The position numbers and the translations under genes were made by a program. The notes under the pieces were generated by a model. The model made no database searches. It was not told the DNA's origin and worked only from the letters and a program-made list of their open reading frames with translations. A stretch of DNA of 10,183 nt from Gemmatimonadota bacterium (GTDB lineage: Bacteria > Gemmatimonadota > Gemmatimonadetes > Gemmatimonadales > Gemmatimonadaceae): assembly GCA_029884515.1 (NCBI GenBank), contig JAOUHR010000044.1:1-10183 (forward strand). Direction: 5' to 3'. Below, one piece after another: positions 1 through 6,188 of this stretch. The stretch's first letter is position 1; each line of letters opens with the position of its first letter.

Positions 1-1811
1 CTCGCGCGGTCGGTGGCGGCGCCCGCGTCGCCCTCCACGATCCGCAGGCGCTGGCCGGCAGCGACACCCGTGCGCACCTGGCGCACGCCGCCGGGCCAGG
101 TGACCTCCACGGTGTCGGCCGCCGTGAGGGCCCCGAGTCCGAACGATTCGATGAGTGAGTTCTGCGACAGATAGGACGCTTGCGCGCCGACCTGCCGCAG
201 CTGGCTGGCGCCACCGGCGACGACGCGGACCCAGGCGCCGAGTGCCTGCCGGCTGCTCGTCGCGCCGCGCAGCTCGACCTGCAACCAGTGATTCGCGTTG
301 CCGCCGTCGTTGCGCAACAGGTACGCGGGGCCGCCGTTGGTGGTGACGATCGCGTCCACGTCGCCATCGTTGTCGAAGTCGGCGAACGCCGCCCCCCGGC
401 CGACGTAGGGGGACTTGAAGAAGTCGCCGCTCACCGAGGACACGTCGAAGAATCCCTCGCGCGCGCCCCGATTCCAGAAGACCTGGCTGCGCATCGGCAC
501 CAGCCGGGTCGGGTCCGTGCGATCCTGCAGCGTGCTGCCGTTCACCACGAAGAGGTCGAGGCGACCGTCCAGGTCGTAGTCGATGAACGAGGTGCCCCAT
601 CCGGTGAAGTCGAGCGAGACCTGGCCGACGCCGTACCGGTCCGACTCGTCGATGAACATGACGGAGGGTGCGTGGGGTGCCGGTGGGCCGGTGAACGGGA
701 TGTTGTTGTACAGGGCGCTGCCCTGCGCGAGCCAGTGGGTCAGGAACAGGTCCTGCCGGCCGTCGCCGTTCCAGTCGCCCACCGCGATCCCCATCGAGCT
801 CCGGTAGTCGGAGACGTGCGCGGCGTGCGTGATGTCCTCGAAGGTGCCGTCGCGCCGATTGCGGTAGAGCATGTTGTCGGTGAGGTCGTTGCCGACGTAG
901 AGGTCGATCCAGCCGTCATGGTCGAGGTCCGCCCACGTGGCGACGAGGCCGCGCCCGCTGGCGTTGTCCACGCCGGCCGCCTTGGCGCGCTCCGTGAAGG
1001 TGCCGTCGCGGTTGTTGTGGAAGAGCAAGTTGCGCTCGCCCTCGAACGACGCCGGGTTGATCCCGGCCGGATTCTCGATGTCCGTCGTGTTTGCGGCGCG
1101 GTGCGGCGGGCGCGTCGAGTACTGCACGTAGCCCGTCACGTACAGGTCGATGAAGCCATCGTGGTCGTAGTCCCCCCACACCGCGCCGGTCCAGAATCCC
1201 TCCGGCACCCCGAGTCGCGAGGTCGCGCTTCGATCGGTGAAGCGGCCATCCCCTTCATTGTGGTAGAGGGCCAAGTGCCCGTAGCTGGTCACCAGCAGGT
1301 CGAGCCGGCCATCGTTGTCGTAGTCGGCCCACGCGGGTGCCATCGCCCAGCCGCGGAGGTCGATCCCCGCCCGGTCGGTCACGTCGATGAAGGTCCCGTC
1401 GCGGTTGTTCTTGTAGAGCGTGGTCCGCGCCGGGGACGAGCGCCGTTCGGCGCCGGTCATCGAGAGCGGTCCGGCTTCGTTGGCGATCACGAGGTCCACC
1501 CAGCCGTCGTCGTCGAAATCACCCCAGGCGGCGCCGGAGCCCATGTCCTCAGGGATCTGCGACGTGCGCGTGCCGCTGAAATGGCGGAACGCGATCCCGG
1601 CGTCGCGAGTGACGTCGGTGAACATCACGCGGGGATGGTCTGCCGGCACCTCGCGGTCGAGGTCGGCGGTGAGGCCCTCCATCCGAACACCGGGGCGGTA
1701 GGTCTCGGAGCGCCCGAGAAGCCTCCAAGCCGCGACGCCCGAGAGCGCCACGAAGGCGACGGCGACGGCAATGGTGATCCGGAGTTGGCGGCTGCGCCGC
1801 GTCAGCGCCAC
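1..1811 (-). CDS. CRTAC1-family membrane-anchored seven-bladed propeller protein with ASPIC/UnbV domain (3' end cut by window)
   Basis: No known enzymatic role; the family consists of extracytoplasmic FG-GAP/VCBS propellers, probably for binding or adhesion. I chose the GTG at 1811, six bases after the cytochrome stop, because it adds a basic N-terminus (RRSRQLR) and one hydrophobic segment at about residues 12-29, giving a signal anchor or uncleaved signal. An ATG at 1682 would lose this segment. The reading frame then shows seven calcium-loop motifs of the DxDxDGxxD type, starting at D98, D163, D214, D295, D346 (DWNGDGRQD), D411 and D478. They are spaced 49-81 residues apart, as expected for one motif per blade of a seven-bladed propeller. 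Residues about 524-594 match the ASPIC/UnbV domain: LGAWVRV, SYLSQNS, ESFGLG and VTWPGGV. The frame runs off the left edge after 603 codons, just past the end of ASPIC, so only a short tail is probably missing. Family and domains are sure; the start is likely; the function is unknown. Confidence 0.9.
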   Translation of the reverse strand, partial: MALTRRSRQLRITIAVAVAFVALSGVAAWRLLGRSETYRPGVRMEGLTADLDREVPADHPRVMFTDVTRDAGIAFRHFSGTRTSQIPEDMGSGAAWGDFDDDGWVDLVIANEAGPLSMTGAERRSSPARTTLYKNNRDGTFIDVTDRAGIDLRGWAMAPAWADYDNDGRLDLLVTSYGHLALYHNEGDGRFTDRSATSRLGVPEGFWTGAVWGDYDHDGFIDLYVTGYVQYSTRPPHRAANTTDIENPAGINPASFEGERNLLFHNNRDGTFTERAKAAGVDNASGRGLVATWADLDHDGWIDLYVGNDLTDNMLYRNRRDGTFEDITHAAHVSDYRSSMGIAVGDWNGDGRQDLFLTHWLAQGSALYNNIPFTGPPAPHAPSVMFIDESDRYGVGQVSLDFTGWGTSFIDYDLDGRLDLFVVNGSTLQDRTDPTRLVPMRSQVFWNRGAREGFFDVSSVSGDFFKSPYVGRGAAFADFDNDGDVDAIVTTNGGPAYLLRNDGGNANHWLQVELRGATSSRQALGAWVRVVAGGASQLRQVGAQASYLSQNSLIESFGLGALTAADTVEVTWPGGVRQVRTGVAAGQRLRIVEGDAGAATDRA

Positions 1812-1817
1812 GAGCGG

Positions 1818-3923
1818 TCAGTCGTTCGTCCCGACCCGGATCACCGCGCGTTCCTCCGATATCAGCGTCACCGGCGAGGTGAGCCCCGACTCTTCGCCGA
1901 AGAGGAAGTTGAGGAGGTACTGGTCGGACTTGCGATAGAGGAGTTGCGCGTGCACGCGCAGCTCGGTGACCCGTGTGCCCGGAACGCGCAACGTGGCTCG
2001 GCGGTCGAGCGGAGAGGCGCTGTCGCCCGGCATCCCGCTCCGCAGCGTGCGGGCGTTCGCCGGCGAGAGCGGGCTCGTGGACGGACAGCTGAAGGTGAAC
2101 TGCTGCTCGTCCGAGAATCCGGGGAAGAGCGCACGCCGGTATCGCACCCCCACCATCTCCCAGAGGTTGTGGCGGTCGATGACGTTGCCGTTCTGGTCCA
2201 CCGGCTCGGCCTTGAGCATGAACGCGCCGGGGGCGATGAAGTTGGTCGCGTCGCGCTGGCCGGATTGGAAGACGAGTCGCCCGGCCTGGTCGGTGACGGT
2301 GACCTCGACCCACGCCTGGATGATGTCCAGCGGGCCGGTGGGGAAGTCGTGCCCCACCTTGTTGTTCGTGAGCGCGACGGAGAGCGTGAGCGGCTCGCCG
2401 GGCCGCGCCGATGCCGGCGCGCGCACGGAGAGGGCGACGGCCGGTCCGCTGCGCCACTTGTCCGCGATCTCGGGCACGTCGATCTCGCCGCGCAGCCACT
2501 GCTCCGTGAGCCGGATGTGCTCCTCGCCGCCGGGCAGGTCGAGGACGCGCGGCATCCACTGGTTGGCGCCGAGGAAGCGGTGGCTCCGGTGCTTGCCGTC
2601 GCCGGGCGTGCGGTTGTAGTCGAGGGCGTCGCCGCTCGCCGGGTCACCCGTGCTCTGGAGCGGCATGTGGCACTCGCGGCACTCGATGGTCTTCGCGGGA
2701 TCGCCGGGCTCGTTCCACCTGCTCTTCCGCCAGTTGTCGAACTGGTTCTGCAGCTGCACCCACCCGACCTTGTTGATCTCCTCGTCGATGAACTGCTTGT
2801 GGCACGCGGCGCAGAACTCGGGGCTCTTGAAGAGCGTGTGCTGGAGCGTCGCGACGTGATTCCGCGGGTACGCGCGGATGAGGAAGTCGCGCAGCAGCCG
2901 CGGCACGCCGACGGTGTCGTGGAGCTCGTACATGTAACGGCTGGGCTGCGTCATCACGTACGCCGCGTTCCCCTTGGTGTCGGTCTCCTTGATGGCGTGG
3001 CAGGCGATGCAGGACACGCCCTCCTGGTATCCGGCGAGCGTGGTGAGGTCCTTCGTGAAGATGTTCTTGGTGCCCGAGAAGAGTGAGATGGGGTCGTGGC
3101 AGCCCCCGCAGTAGCGCGTCGACTCCGGGCCGTTCTGCTCTCCCATCACGGACTGCACCTTCTGGAACGCGGCGTCCATCGCCGAGTACCGGTGCGCGCT
3201 CACGTTCCACTCCTGGTAGATCTGGTCGTGGCACCCGCTGGTGCCGCACCCCGCCGACCCGGCGAGCGAGCGCGCATCATACGCCCCGCCGCTGGCCGTC
3301 CGTGCGAGGCTGGGCGCGAACGGCCGGTCCGCGCCGTACACGAGGCTGTAGTCCTCGGGCAGCGCGTTCTGCAGCTCGACCGGCCGGTAGAGCACCGTGA
3401 GGAGCGGCACCAGCACGAACAGCAGGGCCGTGCCGGCGAGCGCGCGTCGCGTGAACGATCGGGCGCCTGTGCGGACGGGCGCGCCGGACGCCGCATGCGC
3501 CGCCCGGCGCAGCAGGGTCACCACGTGCGGCAGGACGCTCGCGAGGAACGCGGCCGTCGCGAGGAGGTGCACCACGTCCCACGCGTAGGAGATCCGCGTG
3601 CCCGCGAGGGCCTGCACGGTGAGCACGACGCCCGACACGAGGAGCACCAGCGTCGCCACCATCGCGAAGTACCCCGTGAGCGACACGTGCGACGTGCGCT
3701 GCGCGCGGTAGAGGCGCCAGTGGCGCCACTGGTACACGAGGAATGGCAGGGTCAGCACCACGCCGGCCCCGGTGTGGAGCAGCACCATCACCTGGTTCGG
3801 GATGCTGAACGGGAGCAGGTAGTTCGCGAGTCCCGTGAGGGTCTCGAACACCAGGAGCATCGCGACGCCCAGGAGCAGGGGGCGCGTCCACTCCTGCGTT
3901 CGGGGTGCGGAGGGGTTCGACAT
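1818..3923 (-). CDS. membrane-anchored pentaheme c-type cytochrome with N-terminal b-type-like membrane domain
   Basis: Likely electron-transfer protein of the cytoplasmic membrane with a large periplasmic heme domain; 701 aa from ATG 3923. Five hydrophobic segments lie at about 15-39, 44-66, 84-106, 113-138 and 160-179. Histidines H50, H119 and H133 sit in or near the helices and could ligate b-type heme, as in cytochrome b561/DUF4405-like bundles (inference). The periplasmic part has five heme c sites: an atypical CX4CH (C226-H232, CGTSGCH), then CxxCH at 272-276 (CGGCH), 305-309 (CIACH), 371-375 (CAACH) and 415-419 (CRECH). The first site continues as DQIYQEW..SAH, typical of cytochrome c554-like proteins. 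H244, H356, H362, H445 and H448 are possible distal ligands. A beta-rich C-terminal part follows, with the GHDFPTG motif (524-530) common in multiheme cytochromes. An in-frame ATG at 4061 would add 46 residues without a signal, and a promoter-like sequence lies between the two starts, so 3923 is preferred. The redox partner is unknown. Confidence 0.88.
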   Translation of the reverse strand: MSNPSAPRTQEWTRPLLLGVAMLLVFETLTGLANYLLPFSIPNQVMVLLHTGAGVVLTLPFLVYQWRHWRLYRAQRTSHVSLTGYFAMVATLVLLVSGVVLTVQALAGTRISYAWDVVHLLATAAFLASVLPHVVTLLRRAAHAASGAPVRTGARSFTRRALAGTALLFVLVPLLTVLYRPVELQNALPEDYSLVYGADRPFAPSLARTASGGAYDARSLAGSAGCGTSGCHDQIYQEWNVSAHRYSAMDAAFQKVQSVMGEQNGPESTRYCGGCHDPISLFSGTKNIFTKDLTTLAGYQEGVSCIACHAIKETDTKGNAAYVMTQPSRYMYELHDTVGVPRLLRDFLIRAYPRNHVATLQHTLFKSPEFCAACHKQFIDEEINKVGWVQLQNQFDNWRKSRWNEPGDPAKTIECRECHMPLQSTGDPASGDALDYNRTPGDGKHRSHRFLGANQWMPRVLDLPGGEEHIRLTEQWLRGEIDVPEIADKWRSGPAVALSVRAPASARPGEPLTLSVALTNNKVGHDFPTGPLDIIQAWVEVTVTDQAGRLVFQSGQRDATNFIAPGAFMLKAEPVDQNGNVIDRHNLWEMVGVRYRRALFPGFSDEQQFTFSCPSTSPLSPANARTLRSGMPGDSASPLDRRATLRVPGTRVTELRVHAQLLYRKSDQYLLNFLFGEESGLTSPVTLISEERAVIRVGTND

Positions 3924-3972
3924 GGGCGGGCAAGGGCGAGGGCGGCCGACCGACCATAGCGGCCATCGTGAA

Positions 3973-3978
3973 ATCATA
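3973..3978 (-). promoter_or_regulatory. possible -10 element for the cytochrome-CRTAC1 unit
   Basis: On the minus strand this reads TATGAT, five of six matches to the sigma-70 -10 consensus, inside a short AT-richer patch of otherwise GC-rich DNA. Initiation near 3966 would give a leader of about 43 bases before ATG 3923. No convincing -35 hexamer is found 16-19 bases upstream. The 196-base gap 3924-4119 holds nothing else I can identify: no terminator with a U-run after the M28 gene, and no small gene. Confidence 0.3.
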
Positions 3979-4119
3979 GACCTTACAGCGCGTCGGCCGC
4001 TGTCGGGGAAAACAGTCTCCGCGTGCGAGGTTTCCCTGACATGCACCCAACGGCCCTCCATCGCGCTGGTGGATCGCTGCGTGGGGGGATCGCGGGTGCG
4101 CGCGGGATCGCCGGAGGCG

Positions 4120-5898
4120 TCAGGGCAGCGCGGCCACTGCGCGCTGCTGCGCCGCGCGCACCGCGGCGCGCGCCTGTGCGATGTGCGTGCGAGTCGCCGC
4201 GGACGGCCCGCCGGGCTCGAGGTCCGTGTAGCGCTCGAGCGCCTGTTCGTACCACTCGGCCCAGGTGTCGATGATCTCGCGCTGGAGCGCCGGGTCGCCG
4301 TCGGTGCGCACGGCCTCGAGGCCGAGTCGCCCCTCGGTCTCGATCCGCGCGATGGCGGCCCTCTGCAGCTCGTCGATCAGCGCCGTGGTCGTCGCCGCGT
4401 CAGCGGAGGTGAGGGTGAGCGCCGAGACGAGCGCGGTGATCCCCACGTTCCGCAGTTCATCCGCCGAGACCTTGTCGAGGCGGTCGCCGTCGGTGTGGTA
4501 GAAGTGGTCGGTGAAGTGCCAGAGGAGGAGGCCCGGCTTCCCGGCGCGCAGGAAGGGCGTGTGGTCGCTGCCGCCCTCATAGGGGTTGGTGCGCACCACC
4601 CAGCCGTTGGTCGCGGCGTGCTCGAGCGCGCGGGCGAGCACGAAGTCGTTGAGGTAGTGCGCGGTCATGTCCTCCTTCGAGAGCGGCCGGCCACCCCACT
4701 CCGTGTGCCTGTCCTCGCCGCGCGTCCAGATCGCCGAGGGGTCGGGCATCTTCTCGATCAGGAAGGTGCCGCCGGTCTTCCTCGTGTCCTGGCCCACCAT
4801 GTCGAGCGAGAGTCCCCACCGCACGCCCTCGGCGCGCTCGCGGTCCTGTGTGAGGTAGCGCTCGGTGGACCGGATCTCGAGGCCCCAGAGCATCGTGATG
4901 GTCCGGTCCGGAGCGATGCGGCCCTCGCGGAGCAGCGACGCGGCGACGCGCGCCATCTCCACCTGCGCGCCCACGCCCGACGCATTGTCGTTCGCGCCGG
5001 GCTCCTGCACGTGCGCGCTGAACACGAAGCGTTCCTGCGGGCGCGTGACGCCGCGGACCTCGGCGATCACGGCCTGCTCGACCGCGTTCCGCGTCCAGCG
5101 CACCTCGGTGTTCACCGTCACGCGCAGCGCCGCACCGCCCCGTTGTGCATTGCGGGCGAGCGCCTCGCGCAGCCGTTCGTGCGCCGCGAACGAGAGCGAG
5201 ATCGCCCAGCTCCGCACCGTCGTGTCGCGCGTGATGCCGCCGAACTGGATGGAGGTGTGGTTCTTCTCCTTCTCGAGGTAGTCGGGCAGGGAATAGCCGA
5301 GCACGCCGCGCGCACCGCGCCGCACGACGGCCTCCGTGAAGAGGCGGCCGACGCTCTGGTCGGCGATCACGATCTTCCCGCGTACCTGCGCCGCGTCGAG
5401 TTCCGCCGCCGTGCCGCGCCCGGCATCGACCAGCTCGGCCGTCACACCGCCGGCCGGCGTCGCGTAGGAGTTCGTGGCGAGCATGTTCCGGTTGGAGCTG
5501 AAGCGCAACACCGGGATGACCTCGCCGACGATCGAGAGGGATGCGTCGAGCGGCTCCCAGGCCGGCGCCGCCATCGGGTAGCGCTCCACGCGATACGTGA
5601 GGCGGTCCGCGCGCTTCGCCCGGTCCTCGCGCACGTAGCCGGCCGACTCGAGGCGCGCGACGATGTGCGCGATGGAAGCGTCGAAGCCGCGGTTGCCCGG
5701 CCAGCGCACGTACTGGTCGAGGAAGGCGACCGTGGCGAAGGCGCTGTCGCCCGAGTAGCGGTCGGCGACGAGGGCGTGGAATCGGGCGCTCGGCGACGCG
5801 GCCGTGGCGGGGGCGGGCTGCGATGCGACGCGGCGTGGGCCGACCAGACAGGAACCGCACGTGACGAGCGCGGCGAGGGCGGTGACTGAGGGACGCAT
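4120..5898 (-). CDS. secreted M28-family metallopeptidase-like protein with PA-like insert
   Basis: Predicted exported zinc aminopeptidase-like protein, 592 aa from ATG 5898. That start gives an N-terminal export signal (MRPSVTALAALVT...) with probable cleavage near VAS|Q at 26/27. The in-frame ATG at 5955 would bury the signal behind 19 extra residues. C14 and C17 do not sit in a standard lipobox. Residues about 155-220 resemble a protease-associated (PA) domain (ELDAAQVRGKIVIADQ). The catalytic fold follows with M28 metal ligands in order: H296 (SAHVQ), D304 (GANDNASG), E341 (LWGLEI), D366 (LSLDMVGQD) and H446 (GGSDHTPF), plus the conserved YHTDGDRLD at 467-475. Two usual residues are not seen. 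The Asp of HxD is Q298, and the first Glu of the EE pair, normally the general base, aligns with L340. Some M28 relatives carry P-E in place of E-E, so this may be a subfamily trait. It could be an active peptidase with altered chemistry or a binding protein. The gene stands alone, divergent from the riboswitch-controlled receptor. Confidence 0.88.
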   Translation of the reverse strand: MRPSVTALAALVTCGSCLVGPRRVASQPAPATAASPSARFHALVADRYSGDSAFATVAFLDQYVRWPGNRGFDASIAHIVARLESAGYVREDRAKRADRLTYRVERYPMAAPAWEPLDASLSIVGEVIPVLRFSSNRNMLATNSYATPAGGVTAELVDAGRGTAAELDAAQVRGKIVIADQSVGRLFTEAVVRRGARGVLGYSLPDYLEKEKNHTSIQFGGITRDTTVRSWAISLSFAAHERLREALARNAQRGGAALRVTVNTEVRWTRNAVEQAVIAEVRGVTRPQERFVFSAHVQEPGANDNASGVGAQVEMARVAASLLREGRIAPDRTITMLWGLEIRSTERYLTQDRERAEGVRWGLSLDMVGQDTRKTGGTFLIEKMPDPSAIWTRGEDRHTEWGGRPLSKEDMTAHYLNDFVLARALEHAATNGWVVRTNPYEGGSDHTPFLRAGKPGLLLWHFTDHFYHTDGDRLDKVSADELRNVGITALVSALTLTSADAATTTALIDELQRAAIARIETEGRLGLEAVRTDGDPALQREIIDTWAEWYEQALERYTDLEPGGPSAATRTHIAQARAAVRAAQQRAVAALP

Positions 5899-5956
5899 GG
5901 TTCGAAGGTATGCTCGACCACCGGCGCGCGGCACTGGCGCGCGTGCGCCACTCACA

Positions 5957-5971
5957 CTATCCCTTATACGA
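5957..5971. promoter_or_regulatory. AT-rich island with overlapping divergent -10-like elements
   Basis: This patch between the M28 gene and the riboswitch is the only AT-rich stretch of the intergenic region. On the minus strand it reads TATAAG (5968-5963), which would start M28 transcription near 5956 with a leader of about 58 bases. On the plus strand TATCCC (5958-5963) or TTATAC (5964-5969) would start transcription just at the 5' edge of the riboswitch (about 5970-5976), as a full aptamer requires. No clear -35 hexamers are seen for either direction, so the assignments are tentative. Confidence 0.35.
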
Positions 5972-5973
5972 CA

Positions 5974-6056
5974 GCCGCCAGGGGTACTCCGCGCGAGCGG
6001 GGTTGAGACAGTCTCTTGGAACCTGACCCGGTCAACACCGGCGTAGGGAGTGCGGC
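5974..6056 (+). ncRNA. TPP (thiamin pyrophosphate, THI element) riboswitch aptamer
   Basis: All conserved parts of the TPP aptamer (Rfam RF00059 class) are present in order. P1 is GCCGC (5974-5978) pairing with GCGGC (6052-6056). AGGGG (5980-5984) can form P2 with UCUCU (6012-6016), although two of its five pairs are G-U. P3 is CUCCGC (5987-5992) with GCGGGG (5997-6002), closed by a GCGA tetraloop. The UGAGA core that holds the pyrimidine ring lies at 6004-6008. GGAACCUGA (6018-6026), CCGG/CCGG as P5 (6028-6031 with 6038-6041) and GCGUAGGGA (6041-6049) form the pyrophosphate-binding arm. In the family, TPP binding closes P1 and switches expression off. The element precedes the TonB receptor gene on the same strand with 132 bases between, so it very probably controls that gene. 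Confidence 0.95.
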
Positions 6057-6180
6057 GAGTGTCGTGATCGCCGCCACAGGGGCCGCGCCACCCGCTCGCC
6101 GGGAGGCGTGGCCTTCGTCATTGCCGACGGCCGCGCCGCTCCGGCGGGGCACCGTCACTCCGGACACCTTCACGACGAGG
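6052..6180 (+). promoter_or_regulatory. candidate riboswitch expression platform (anti-P1 helix and RBS-sequestering stem)
   Basis: Several pairings can be read directly. GCGGCG (6052-6057), which includes the 3' strand of P1, can instead pair perfectly with CGCCGC (6069-6074) over an 11-base loop, so this helix and P1 exclude each other. GACGAGG (6174-6180), containing the Shine-Dalgarno GAGG, can pair with CUUCGUC plus flanking C (6113-6119), seven pairs with one G-U. Between these arms sits a strong hairpin, GACGGCC (6126-6132) with GG (6148-6149) and CCGTC (6152-6156), and inner CGCCG/CGGCG (6134-6138/6142-6146). Another stem, GCCAC/GTGGC, lies at 6087-6091/6108-6112. None is followed by a U-run, so translational control by hiding the RBS is more plausible than an intrinsic terminator. 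The combined switching model is inference; no folding energies were computed. Confidence 0.45.
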
Positions 6181-6188
6181 CATCCGGC

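Noticed and set aside
180..3086. 968-codon open frame on the plus strand
   Set aside because: It lies opposite the CRTAC1 and cytochrome genes, whose motifs (seven calcium loops, five heme sites) are clear on the minus strand. Its translation is low-complexity Val/Arg/Ala/Glu-rich sequence, typical of the antisense of GC-rich codons, and it crosses two real genes.
3924..4061. Upstream ATG at 4061 for the cytochrome
   Set aside because: It would add 46 residues without a signal or domain, and the best -10-like element lies downstream of it.
5842..5865. Lipoprotein lipobox around C14 or C17 of the M28-like protein
   Set aside because: Residues before the cysteines (LVT-C and CGS-C) do not meet the usual lipobox pattern; ordinary signal peptidase cleavage at VAS|Q is equally possible.
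3835..5889. 684-codon open frame on the plus strand
   Set aside because: Antisense to the M28-like gene and the cytochrome promoter region; Arg/Val/Ala-rich composition with no recognisable domain.
5899..5955. Upstream ATG at 5955 for the M28-like gene
   Set aside because: It would place 19 Arg/Gly-rich residues before the export signal and overlaps the AT-rich promoter patch.
6108..6188. Upstream ATG at 6108 for the TonB receptor
   Set aside because: It sits inside a predicted stem of the leader, has no Shine-Dalgarno and would extend the protein ahead of a good signal peptide.
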